A stretch of DNA of 64,000 nucleotides from Macrostomum hystrix (lineage: Eukaryota; Platyhelminthes; Macrostomidae): the NCBI GenBank assembly GCA_950097015.1, contig CATNEN010000038.1:4633001-4697000 (forward strand). The letters run 5' to 3'. Below are positions 10,310 through 22,159 of the stretch, piece by piece (positions within the stretch are counted from its first letter, which is position 1; the number at the start of each line of letters is the position of its first letter). Both the position numbers and the translations under genes were made by a program. The notes under the pieces are model-generated. The model searched no databases. It was given only the letters and a program-made list of their open reading frames with translations, and was not told the DNA's origin.

Positions 10310-13016
10310 GGTAAGTCGCAAAAACCAATTGACCAAGCGCAAAAAAATCAAAGGGGGGACCAAGGGACAAAAAAGGAAGGCATGAAGAAAAGGAAAAAGA
10401 GGAGAGAAAAAGAGAGCAAATGAGAGCAAACTAAGTCGTAAATAGAGCAATGAAACAAACTATGTCGCAAATGAGAGCAAAAACTAAGTCGCATGTATGT
10501 AAACTAAGATTTGGGAGGTTGCGCATGTATGTATAGGCCTAGTATACCTTATATTGTACATATAGATATAGGGCTATAGGCCTAGGCCTAGTAGTAATAA
10601 AAAGTTATAACACTGAGATTCCTTCCTATTTTGTTAATTGAATTGAACTATGTGTAGGTGTAGGCCTAGCTATTGCAGCCTGCCCTGCCCCATCCACATT
10701 ATAATAGGCCTATTTAATTTTAGGTTCCTAACTAACATCCTAGACACTGTACTATACCTAAGCTTTTGGATGTTTTTTAATCTGCCTACCTGTTTGGGTT
10801 TAGTAAAACTAAATTAGGTGCTTCATCCACCTCCTTGTTGCATCCTTAGGACCTCAGGTCAGACATGGTACCTATACCTAGATACTTTGTCATCTTACAA
10901 CTTTGTCATCTAGATGACGATCTGTCCAATATCTCAGAGGGTGGATGACAAAGAGACAGACTTGTGGACACTTTGTCATCTATAAAACAAAATTTTTCAA
11001 AGTTAGAACAGAACCACCCCTCCTCACATTGTGTTGGCACCTATCTTTCAACTCTTATAATGAAATCAGTTTTGACACCTTTTTGAAAATTTAGAGTATG
11101 AAGTGTGTTCACATCTCTGCCCCACAACCCCACCCTCACTTTATTGATGACAAACCTAATTGATTGTTATTACTAGATAATGAACTGACCAAACTTTAAA
11201 GCATGCCAATTAGCCAGATGATGAAGTGTCCTACCTTCCAAGTGGATAACAAAGTGTCTAAGATCTGTCAGACACCGTGCAGCTAAGTCAAAGTAAGTCA
11301 GTCTACCTACCTACCACTATACCACTTAGTGGAAATAGAATAGTGGTCTGACAAAGGCCTTAACATTAGACACTGCCATCCACATTTGTATTGTTAGGCA
11401 AATTGCCATTTTATAGTTATAGTATAGACCTAGTTTCTTTCTTTATTTCTTTATTCTTGAACATACTTTGGTATTGCCCTTGGGATTGGGGTACTTTGCC
11501 CCTTCATTTGATGTAGTTGTTTATTTTTGTAGTAGGGTAGGTCCCTATTGTAAAAAATGATTAGATCTACCTAAGATTTATAGCTCTGAGTTAGCTCTGA
11601 TTTATAGTTCTGAGTGTAGGTCCTAATTATGTCATTAAGTAGTTAAATACTTGCTTAAAAAGGAGCTGTTATTTGGTCTTATAAATTTCATATGCTGGCT
11701 AAGTGAAAAACCTAGCTAAACATTGACCAAATTAAGCTATTTTTCTGTGTCAGTATATATTATAACTTCTATGCAGTATTAGGCCTAAAGAAAAATACAA
11801 TTTAAAGTCTTGTTGATTCCCTGTCCAAAAATAAATTATCAACAATTTTCTAGTTTTGCATGTTTAATTTTTAATTAAAGATAAAGACTTTTCAGCTACC
11901 ACAAGTAATTGTTTGAACTGATGTGATTGCCTAGGCCTAATAATTTTATAGAATAAAAAATATAGGACTAGGTTGAGTGCAGCTAATAAATTGTATATGA
12001 TTCAATATAATATATGCCCAATTCTATTAGTTTTCAGATGTTGTATGCCACCTGAGAAGTTGTAATGATTTTCAATAGTATATGTATAGTATTGTAAATA
12101 ATTTCAATATAATTTAAACAACAAAAAACTAATAATCTATCTGTCCTAGGCTTTCCTTACCTATATCTTTTTGGCAATCCTCTAGCTTTGCATGTTGAAA
12201 TATTTAGCAATTAGCTAATTAGCAACAAATTTCCTAACATTATACCAATCAAATAATTAAACTCATTCAAGCTTTTTAACTGCTGTGGTTGTACAAGGCT
12301 ATGTATTTAGCAAAATATTCACATTTGCAAGAGTTTTCTAATGATGTAGCAGTGCTGTCTATGGCCATGCAGTTGTATATGTTGCAATGTGACTGTCTAT
12401 GGCCAAAACTTAAGACAAAGTGATAAGTGGCAGGAAGGACAAAAAAGGTTAGATTAATAGTTCTTGTGTTGTTAGCAATCATGGCTGGACACCTCTTGTG
12501 GACCTGCAACCTGCTATGGATCTATTTAACTTAAACCCCTTGATTGCAAAAGCTAAGTGCAATCACAGCATCATTTTCTGGGTGCACACTACTATACCAT
12601 CTGAGCATGCCACCATGACATCTGAGTGGCTTGTTGGTTGTTACTCTGTTAAAATTTCAAAAGTTGTTATGTTCCATTAAAATGTGACAGTTTTGACAAT
12701 GTCAACTTTATAGAAACAAGATAACAATCGAGTCTAACAATAGGCCTATCTAAGTTTATTTAGCCCACTGTTTCTGCCAAGCAGGAAATCAGCTACTAGT
12801 TTGGAGGTTACATATAATAATATTAATCTAGAAAATACATATTATCTGCTGCGTATTTTTGTACTTTTCAGACTTTTAAAGGCAATCAATATCAGCGGAG
12901 CACAGAAACTAGAGACTTTGATAGATCATGGACTATGCTCTAAAACTGCTCAATCATTAGTCGGCTAAGGTCTTTTGGTACTGTTTTTTTCATATAACAA
13001 ACTAAAATAAAATGGG
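10310..13016. other. AT-rich intergenic and 5' flank of anoctamin gene
   Basis: The first 200 bases carry a purine-rich imperfect repeat (AACTAAGTCGCAAATGAGAG-like, 10310-10500). The remainder is AT-rich unique DNA sprinkled with the palindrome TAGGCCTA. No coding exon is recognised. The end of the stretch must hold the anoctamin promoter and 5' UTR, but I see no defined core promoter element. Confidence 0.4.
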
Positions 13017-16000
13017 ATGAGTGAACAAGATGCAGTCGATGGCAGCAAAGCCGTTGTGGCCGACAATAGCGATTCGCCAGCTGGCATCCAGCTGGTTTGG
13101 ATTGGCCAGCGTGACCTTTTCTCCGATTCTAAAAATAATACTGAAGATGGATTTACTGCCCTGAGCTCGTCTGGGTCTAATGAGAGTTCGTTGAGACAAA
13201 GTCAATATTTGGTTGAGACCAATTCCACTAGTCGAATGAAGAAGATAGATTTTGTGCTAACTTATCATCAGCGCAATCAGTCTAGCGGTTTGAGCAGCAG
13301 CGAGCAACGAGCCGACCAGCTGCGCGCCAACCTGATCGCTTCGCTGCGTTCTCAAGGTGTCGACGTTGAACTTGCTGCAAAATCTGTCAGCAATGAGGAT
13401 GTTAATGAGGATGGCGGTACCACTGTAGAGTATCTGCTGTTGCACGCCACGTTTCCCTTACTGGCCAGGTCTGCTTCAAAATCTGTCTTTTGTCCTTGTG
13501 TTTATATTTGTGTCCTTGAGCAAGGCACTTCATTCCCTAGATCAGCTGTGCCACTGGCTGTATATCTTAGGAACTAAGCTTAGTGTAATTAAATTAAACT
13601 TTGTGTAAAATCTTCAATATGCTAGATTTGACAGCCTCAGGCTGAATCCTTCAGGTTAGCCCACCAGCCTCAGGCTGAATCCTTCAGGTTAGCCCACCAG
13701 CCTCAGGCTGAATCCTTCAGGTTAGTCTACCAGCCTCAGTCTAAAACCTTCAGGTTAGCCTACCAGCCTCAGTCTAAAACCTTCAAGTTAGCCTGCCAGC
13801 CTCAGTCTAAAACCTTCAGGTTAGCCCACCAGCCTCAGTCTAAAACCTTCAGGTTAGCCCACCAGCCTCAGTCTAAACCTTCAGGTTAGCCCACCAGCCT
13901 CAGTCTAAAACCTTCAGGTTAGCCCACTAGCCTCAGTCTAAAACCTTACAGGTTAGCCCACCAGCCTCAGGTTGAAACCGAAAACCTTGCAAAATTGCTA
14001 TAGTGCTAACTGCATTAACATCAACAGGTAGGCCGAAGCAATAAAACTACAAATGCCGCTGCGAGATCAAAGCCTTAGCGAGAGCGAAGACGATGCCACG
14101 GCGACTGGCGCATTGACCACCGCGACAGTTGTTACGCCCACAGACATAGACAAAGCGAGGCCCGTATGCTGCTGCCTGTGCAGGGTGTTTCGCCACTCCG
14201 AAGACAACGCTGGCGATAGGAACGATTTATTTACGGCGCCATTTATCGAAGACCGTCCAGAAATGTTCGACATTGCCGACGTTGACAGTTTCTTCACCAG
14301 TGCACAGCGATCTTTGCTGCTGCACACCGCACTGATCTCTCTGCCACAGTTCAATCGCTGCGTTTCAGCCGGCGCCATCAAGGAGGCTTATCCTCTGCAT
14401 GACGGCGGGCACAAGCCGCCATCGCAGGCTGCCACCGGTGTAGCCGGCTGCGAAAATGACAGGCAGGAGCTGTACCTGCTGTGGGCTGCCGGCAGAAACT
14501 GGTATCGATTCCAGCCGCTGATGCTTATTAGGCGCTACTTTGGAGAGAAGGTTTGTGAGGCTGACTGCTGAATTGGGTATGATGTACTTTGCGATTAGTA
14601 GCCATAAATAGCAGCCCTACTCCGTATTGTACTGTAGCCGTAGCTATTGCATTACTGTAGCCGTAGCTATTGCATTACTGTAGCCATAGCTATTGCATTA
14701 CTGTAGCTGTAGCTATTGCATTACTGTAGCTGTAGCTATTGCATTACTGTAGCTGTAGCATTTGCATTACTGATGCTGTAGCTATTGCATTACTGTAGCT
14801 GTAGCATTTGCATTACTGATGCTGTAGCTATTGCATTACTGTAGCCGTAGCTATTGCATTACTGTAGCCATAGCTATTGCATTACTGTAGCTGTAGCTAT
14901 TGCATTACTGTAGCTGTAGCTATTGCATTACTGTAGCTGTAGCATTTGCATTACTGTAGCTGTAGCTATTGCATTACTGATGCTGTAGCTATTGCATTAC
15001 TGTAGCTGTAGCTATTGCATTACTGTAGCTGTAGCTATTGCATTACTGTAGCCGTAGCTATTGCATTACTGATGCTGTAGCTATTGCATTACTGTAGCTG
15101 TAGCTATTGCATTACTGTAGCCGTAGCTATTGCATTACTGATGCTGTAGCTATTGCATTACTGTAGCCGTAGCTATTGCATTACTGATGCTGTAGCTATT
15201 GCATTACTGTAGCCGTAGCTATTGCATTACTGATGCTGTAGCTATTGCATTACTGTAGCTGTAGCTATTGCATTACTGTAGCCGTAGCTATTGCATTACT
15301 GTAGCTGTAGCTATTGCATTACTGTAGCTGTAGCTATTGCATTACTGTAGCCGTAGCTATTGCCTTACTGTAGCTGTAGCTATTGCATTACTGTAGCTGT
15401 AGCTATTGCATTACTGTAGCTGTAGCTATTGCATTACTGTAGCTGTAGCTATTGCATTACTGTAGCCGTAGCTATTGCATTACTGTAGCTGTAGCTATTG
15501 CATTACTGTAGCTGTAGCTATTGCATTACTGTAGCTGTAGCATTTGCATTACTGTAGCTGTAGCATTTGCATTACTGTAGCCATAGCTATTGCATTACTG
15601 TAGCTGTAGCTATTGCATTACTGTAGCCGTAGCTATTGCACTACTGTAGCCGTAGCTATTGCATTACTGTAGCCGTAGCTATTGCATTACTGTAGCTATT
15701 GCATTACTGTAGCCGTAGCTATTGCACTACTGTAGCCGTAGCTATTGCATTACTGTAGCCGTAGCTATTGCATTACTGTAGCCGTAGCTATTGCTACGGA
15801 CATATGTAGTCTATTGTAGTCCTAGTGACATTAATTAACTGTAGTCACACTCAGTGCATATCTGGACCTGTAGTTAATGTTTACAAAATCTGTAGTAATT
15901 GTTTTATGTGTGGCTAAGCAAGCCCTCGCCATTAAAATTACTTATCGTAGCCGTAATAGTTCATTGCTTTTAAATCTATATTCAAACACTGACAGGTAGC

Positions 16001-19000
16001 CATGTACTTTGCCTGGCTAGGCGCCTACAACATGTGGCTGCTGCCCATATCCCTGCTAGGCTTAGTAGCTTCTATATACGGCGTTGCAACCGCTTGGACT
16101 GACGAAACTGTCAATCATATTTGCGACGAAAGAACTGGCGCCGGCGGCCTTGACATGTGCCCAGTTTGTGACGGCGCCTGCGGCTATTGGAAACTAAGCG
16201 AGAGCTGCACTTATTCTTACATTGTACACGTGTTCGATAACAAAGCATCCGTGCTATTCGCTGGCCTAGTTTCATTGTGGGCCACCTGCTTCTTGGAGTT
16301 CTGGAAGAGGCGACAATTTGTGCTCCAGTACAAATGGGACGTGGCCACGTGCAATATGGACGAGGTAGGTAGGACTGGTTCCATATGGTTCACTGACACC
16401 TGTACTTTCCATATGGTTCACTCTAGCACCTGTTATTTCCCACCTGGTTCACTCTAGCACCTGTTATTTCCTACCTGGTTCACTCCAGCACCTGTTATTT
16501 CCCACCTGGTTCACTCCAGCACCTGTTATTTCCCACCTGGTTCACTCCAGCACCTGTTATTTCCCACCTGGTTCACTCCAGCACCTGTTATTTCCCACCT
16601 GGTTCACTCCAGCACCTGTTATTTCCCACCTGGTTCAATCCAGCACCTGTTATTTCCCACCTGGTTCACTCCATCACCTGTTATTTCCCACCTGGTTCAC
16701 TCTAGCACCTGTTATTTCCTACCTGGTTCACTCCAGCACCTGTTATTTCCCACCTGGTTCACTCCAGCACCTGTTATTTCCCACCTGGTTCACTCCAGCA
16801 CCTGTTATTTCCCACCTGGTTCACTCCAGCACCTGTTATTTCCCACCTGGTTCACTCCAGCACCTGTTATTTCCCACCTGGTTCAATCCAGCACCTGTTA
16901 TTTCCCACCTGGTTCACTCCATCACCTGTTATTTCCCACCTGGTTCACTCCAGCACCTGTTATTTCCCACCTGGTTCACTCCAGCACCTGTTATTTCCCA
17001 CCTGGTTCACTCCAGCACCTGTTATTTCCCACCTGGTTCAATCCAGCACCTGTTATTTCCCACCTGGTTCACTCCATCACCTGTTATTTCCCACCTGGTT
17101 TACTCTAGCACCTGTTATTTCCCACCTGGTTTACTCTAGCACCTGTTATTTCCCACCTGGTTTACTCTAGCACCTGTTATTTCCCACCTGGTTTACTCTA
17201 GCACCTGTTATTTCCCACCTGGTTTACTCTAGCACCTGTTATTTCCCACCTGGTTCACTCTAGCACCTGTTATTTCCCACCTGGTTTAATCTAGCACCTG
17301 TTATTTCCCACCTGGTTTACTCTAGCACCTGTTATTTCCCACCTGGTTCACTCTAGCACCTGTTATTTCCCACCTGGTTCACTCTAGCACCTGTTATTTC
17401 CCACCTGGTTTACTCTAGCACCTGTTATTTCCCACCTGGTTTACTCTAGCACCTGTTATTTCCCACCTGGTTTGCTCTAGCACCTGTTATTTCCCACCTG
17501 GTTTACTCTAGCACCTGTTATTTCCCACCTGGTTCACTCTAGCACCTGTTATTTCCCACCTGGTTCACTCTAGCACCTGTTATTTCCCACCTGGTTCACT
17601 CCATCACCTGTTATTTCCCACCTGGTTCACTCCAGCACCTGTTATTTCCCACCTGGTTTACTCTAGCACCTGTTATTTCCCACCTGGTTCACTCCAGCAC
17701 CTGTTATTTCCCACCAGGTTCACTCTAGCACCTGTTATATTCTATGCAGTTTACTCTAGCACCTGATATTCACCACCTGGTTCACTCTGGCACCTGTTAT
17801 TCACCACCTGGTTCACTCTAGCACCTGTTATTTCCCACCTGGTTCACTCTAGCACCTGTTATTTTCCACCTGGTTCACTCTAGCACCTGTTATTTACTCC
17901 ATATATTTACCCATTTAGATTTACCCATTTAGATTTACCCATACATCGCATACGCAGGTGCCCCGCCCAGAGTTCCGCCAGTCGTGCCCACTACTCCGCG
18001 GCTCTCGCTACTTCTTCAGCCTCATCACCGTGGCTTTCATGATGGCGCTGGTTCTAGCCGTACTTGTTGGCGTCATTACCTACCGGGTTGCTATGCTGGT
18101 GGTGTTTTCATCTATCAAAAGCCTGGATGTGCTCATGAGTCACCTGCGCCTGCTCACAACAGTCACGGCGGCTTGCATCAATTTCGCGTGCATTCTGCTG
18201 CTAAATCAGCTTTATAAAAAGCTGGCCATGTGGCTAACAGCTCTTGAGCGGCCTCGCACCGAAATTGACTTCGAAGACTCTTTCACCATCAAGATGTACT
18301 GCTTTCAGTTTGTTAATTATTATTCCTCTCTGTTCTACATCGCCTTCGTTAAAGGAGCCTTCACTGGACGGCCGGGCCAGTATGCCAGGTTGGTAAGGGG
18401 CCTTGGTATGCCTATGATGGGGTGATGGTTTCGGATAATCTAATGAGGGGTGAGATTTTCGGATAATCTATGAGGGGTGAGATTTTCGGATAATCTATGA
18501 GGGGTGAGATTTTCGGATAATCTAATGAGGGGTGAGATTTTCGGATAATCTAATGAGGGGTGAGATTTTCGGATAATCTAATAAGGGGTGAGATTTTCGG
18601 AAAATCTAATGAGGGGAGAGATTTTCGGATAATCTAATGAGGGGTGAGATTTTCGGATAATCTATGAGGGGTTAAGAGTTTCGGATAATCTAATGAGGGG
18701 TGAGATTTTCGGATAATCTATGAGGGGTTAAGAGTTTCGGATAATCTAATGAGGGGTGAGATTTTCGGATAATCTAATGAGGGGTGAGATATTCGGATAA
18801 TCTATGAGGGGTTAAGAGTTTCGGATAATCTAATAAGGGGTGAGATTTTCGGATAATCCAATGAGGGGTGTGATTTTCGAATAATCTAATGAGGGGTGAG
18901 ATTTTCGGATAATCTAATGAGGGGTGAGATTTTCGGATATTCTATGAGGGGTTGAGAGTTTCGGATAATCTAAAAGGGGTTGAGATTTTCGGATAATCTA

Positions 19001-20003
19001 ATAAAAGACGAGATTTTTAGTTTGTATTTATTAGTGTGAAAATAGTCAATTCGTTCACCTCTCAAGCAAACAAGCCCTACTCTGCCCCTGCGGCAGGTAC
19101 CCAATGCTGGGCGGAGTTCGCCTAGAAGAGTGCGACCCCGCCGGGTGCCAGGTTGAGCTAGTAGTCCAGATGCTCATCGTGTTTGTCGCTAACCAACTGC
19201 TCAACAGCGGCGCCGAGTTTGGGTCGCCGCTGATTCGTCTCCTACGTCGCCAAAGACAGCAGCAGCAGCAGTCGGAGGCAGTCAGCAAACAGTCGCCCTG
19301 GGTGAATGATCACAGCCTGAATCCGGTGACGCATCTTCAACTATTTGACGAATACCTGGAGATGACCCTGCAGTTCGGCTTTGTTGTGCTGTTTATAGCC
19401 GCCATGCCGCTGGCGCCGCTCTTCGCCCTGCTCAACAATGTCATCGAGATACGCATGGACGCCTGGAAGATGCTGGTCATGATGCGCCGGCCCATCGCTA
19501 GTCGGGCTCGCGACATCGGCGCCTGGATGAGCATCCTGACTAGCGTCAGCTCGCTGTCTATTGTCACCAATGCTGTGATAATCGGCTTCACCTCTGAGCA
19601 GATACCGAAGCTGGTGTACCAACTCACCGATGGCAATGGCAGCCTAGCTGGCTACATGCAGTGGCGCCTGTCTCAGTTAAATGTCAGCGAATTCGAGCCT
19701 CAGTCCGTACCGCGTCTGAGTCGACTGTCATCAGCGCAGTTCGCCAACCTGACCGAATGCCGCTACAGAGACTTCCGCTATCCGCCTAATAGCGAGTTCA
19801 GGTACACCTACACCACCGCCTACTGGCACGTGCTGGCTGCTCGCATGGCTTTCGTGCTGGTGTTTGAGCATCTGGTGCTGGTACTGAAGGCACTCATCGA
19901 CATGGTCGTGCCGGACCAGCCAGCCATTGTCAAGGAGGAGATGAAGAAGGAGCGCGAGCTGCTTAAGAAGGCCCTGTTCTTGTCTCACCAGAAAATGCAG
20001 TAG
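13017..20003 (+). CDS. Anoctamin (TMEM16) family channel/scramblase, five exons
   Basis: Exons 13017-13468, 14028-14550, 15996-16364, 17958-18388 and 19097-20003 join in phase to about 893 codons, the usual length for the family. Anoctamins are multi-pass membrane proteins acting as Ca2+-activated chloride channels or lipid scramblases. In order: cytosolic dimerisation region (KKIDFVLTY near residue 78, AEAIKLQMPLR near 153); FFTSAQRS; the WYRFQPLMLIRRYFGEK stretch just before TM1 and YFAWLG leading into it; a Cys-rich TM1-TM2 loop; PRPEFR; LRLEECDPAGC-like loop; later TMs. The six Ca2+-binding positions known in mouse TMEM16A are all kept: N628 and E632 (NSGAE), E677 and E680 (EYLE), E709 and D713 (EIRMD). 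A polar QRQQQQQ insert follows TM6. Oddities: in the only frame-compatible joining of exons 1 and 2, codon 152 is TAG exactly where family members have Tyr before Ala-Glu; all four donors are weak (GTCTGC, GTTTGT, GTAGGT, GTTGGT). The gene could be a pseudogene, but the rest is intact. Paralogue not assigned. Confidence 0.9.
13630..13975. repeat. ~33-bp tandem array in anoctamin intron 1
   Basis: About ten copies of a 33-34-bp unit with core CCTTCAGGTTAGCCCACCAG, grading from a GGCTGAATCC subtype at the left to AGTCTAAAACC at the right. It fills most of the 559-bp intron 1. Each unit carries an acceptor-like TTCAG followed by GTTAG. Confidence 0.93.
14633..15800. repeat. 23-bp tandem array in anoctamin intron 2
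   Basis: About 50 copies of a 23-bp unit with core ATTGCATTACTGTAGCTGTA, with GTAGCC and GATGCT variants in runs. It occupies most of the 1,445-bp intron 2. Confidence 0.95.
16370..17900. repeat. 31-bp tandem array in anoctamin intron 3
   Basis: About 49 copies of a 31-bp unit with core CACCTGTTATTTCCCACCTG. Units of several subtypes (TCCAGC, TCTAGC, TCCATC) recur in blocks, which indicates block duplications of several units. It fills almost the whole 1.6-kb intron 3. Each unit contains two CACCTG E-box hexamers 14 bp apart. Confidence 0.95.
18425..19012. repeat. 27/28-bp tandem array in anoctamin intron 4
   Basis: About 21 copies of a 27- or 28-bp unit with core GAGGGGTGAGATTTTCGGAT. It fills intron 4. 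The GGGGTGAGATTTT core is shared with two other arrays (21.4 kb and 22.6 kb). Confidence 0.95.
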
Positions 20004-20014
20004 CCAATGCTCCG

Positions 20015-20020
20015 AATAAA
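20015..20020 (+). promoter_or_regulatory. Polyadenylation signal of the anoctamin gene
   Basis: AATAAA begins 12 bases after the TAG stop at 20001-20003, followed by a T-rich stretch. This implies a very short 3' UTR that ends before the 28-bp array. Confidence 0.5.
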
Positions 20021-20044
20021 TTTTGATCATCGCTATGATCTGTT

Positions 20045-20670
20045 TGGATGACCACTGATCCTTATCGGGATATTTATGACAGTAGATAATAGACGGGATA
20101 TTTATGACAGTAGATCATAGAGGGGATATTTATGACAGTAGATCATAGAGGGGATACTTATGACCGTAGATCATAGAGGGGATACTTATGACCGTAGATC
20201 ATAGAGGGGATATTTATGACCGTAGATCATAGAGGGGATATTTATGACAGTAGATCATAGAGGGGATATTTATGACAGTAGATCATAGAGGGGATATTTA
20301 TGACAGTAGATCATAGAGGGGATACTTATGACCGTAGATCATAGAGGGGATACTTATGACCGTAGATCATAGAGGGGATATTTATGACAGTAGATCATAG
20401 AGAGGATATTTATGACAGTAGATCATAGAGGGGATATTTAGGACAGTAGATCATAGAGGGGATATTTATGACAGTAGATCATAGAGGGGATATTTATGAC
20501 AGTAGATCATAGAGGGGATATTTATGACAGTAGATCATAGAGGGGATATTTATGACCGTAGATCATAGAGGGGATATTTATGACGGTGGATCATAGAGGG
20601 GATATTTATGACCGTAGATCATAGAGGGGATATTTATGACGGTGGATCATAGAGGGGATATTTATGACCG
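20045..20670. repeat. 28-bp tandem array downstream of anoctamin
   Basis: About 22 copies of a 28-bp unit with core GATCATAGAGGGGATATTTA, in ACAGTA, ACCGTA and ACGGTGG subtypes. It begins about 40 bp after the anoctamin stop codon, so it is intergenic or just beyond the 3' UTR. Confidence 0.95.
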
Positions 20671-20674
20671 CTGA

Positions 20675-21370
20675 TCATTGACCTAATATGAGATGACAAA
20701 TGAGATATTTTGAGACCATTGCTACTCAAAGTGATTATGCACAGCGGGTATAATCGAAAAACGTAAATAGAAAACCGACATATTTGTTATGAAAAAGCAG
20801 CTTCATAGATAGATACCTCGACAAAACTATGTTTTTTTTATTTCTAACTTTTACTTATGCTGTGCTATTTGTTTTTCTGCTTCTAGAAGACAATATACAT
20901 TTTTAACAAATTATTAACGGAATGTCATTCACACCTCAGATAGTATTGTTATTTGTAATTATTCTATTTTGCACCTCTCTATTTGTTTTCATCGATAAAT
21001 TGTCAGGGTGTGTGTATCGATTGTGATATTGTTTTACTCAGAAGAAAAGCTTACAACACAGCTTTAAAAAATGCAGCACTCTATTTGCTTTTCAGCAATC
21101 CGTTTTAAATGCAATGTTTATTTACAGATACAAAGCCAATAGATTTTTCCTTTGTTGTATTTTTTGTTTTAACGACTGCGCCAACGTCGAGTGTTGAAAG
21201 TGTGTTCCTGTCCATCTTTCAAAGTGTACGATTGACTTTTAAATCCGCACACGCGTTTATTTATACTGGTACATTTATGTTGGGGCACAATTCTTGCACA
21301 ATGAAAAATACATTTGTGTTTCTGTTTTTTGCACATTTGGCGCTTACACAAAAGTTGTGTGACTCGGGAT
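20675..21370. other. Intergenic AT-rich stretch
   Basis: Unique AT-rich sequence between the anoctamin 3' end and the next array. A 185-codon plus frame beginning at 21109 runs into the 33-bp array and is not convincing as a gene. Nothing else seen. Confidence 0.4.
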
Positions 21371-21374
21371 TTGT

Positions 21375-21715
21375 GAATTTGAGTAGGATTCTAAATAGAT
21401 GGGGTGAGATTTTGAGTAGGATTATAAATAGATGGGGTGAGATTTTGAGTAGGATTCTAAATAGATGGAGTGAGATTTTGAGTAGGATTCTAAATAGATG
21501 GGGTGAGATTTTGAGTAGGATTCTAAATAGATGGAGTGAGACTTTGAGTAGGATTCTAAATAGATGGGGTGAGATTTTGAGTACGATTCTAAATAGATGG
21601 GGTGAGATTTTGAGTAGGATTCTAAATAGATGGGGTGAGATTTTGAGTAGGATTCTAAATAGATGAGGTGAAATTTTGAGTAGGATTTTAAATAGATGGG
21701 GTGAGATTTTGAGAC
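21375..21715. repeat. 33-bp tandem array upstream of the RBM5/10-like gene
   Basis: About ten copies of a 33-bp unit with core GATGGGGTGAGATTTTGAGT. Degenerate relatives continue at 21990-22065. It contains the same GGGGTGAGATTTT core as the anoctamin intron 4 and RBM5-like intron 1 arrays. It may lie in a 5' UTR intron of the downstream gene. Confidence 0.93.
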
Positions 21716-22159
21716 AGCGATGATGCAGGCACATTCGCGTGACATGATGATAAATTTTGAAGGCCTGGCAAGGCAGCACTGAGGCGCCGTGCTAATTAGT
21801 GTAAAGGGGTATATAAAAATATAGGAAAAACCTGACCTTTGGCCAGAGCCATTGAACATCTCGACGGTCTGAAGATTTGGCGACTGGGTTCTAGTTTCAG
21901 AAAATGCGCACGTTTTGTGAGTTTCGTGAGCTTTGCATTGTTCCGTTCGGGTGCAGCACAAAAAATGCCCCCTTGGTAGTTTTACTGTTAATAGATGCGG
22001 GTGAGAGTTTGAGAAAATTCCTTATAGATTTGGTGAGATTTTGAAAAGGATTCTCTGTAAATAGGATAATGTATTATTTTAATTCCTTCAGATAGGGAGA
22101 AAATGATCAATGCTCCCATTTGCAGCAGTTTGTTCAACTAAGTAGCCTCATAACTAGCC

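Noticed and set aside
10131-10450. Overlapping frames of 74-98 codons on both strands at the fold-back
   Set aside because: They mirror each other because of the inverted repeat and the purine-rich tail; not coding.
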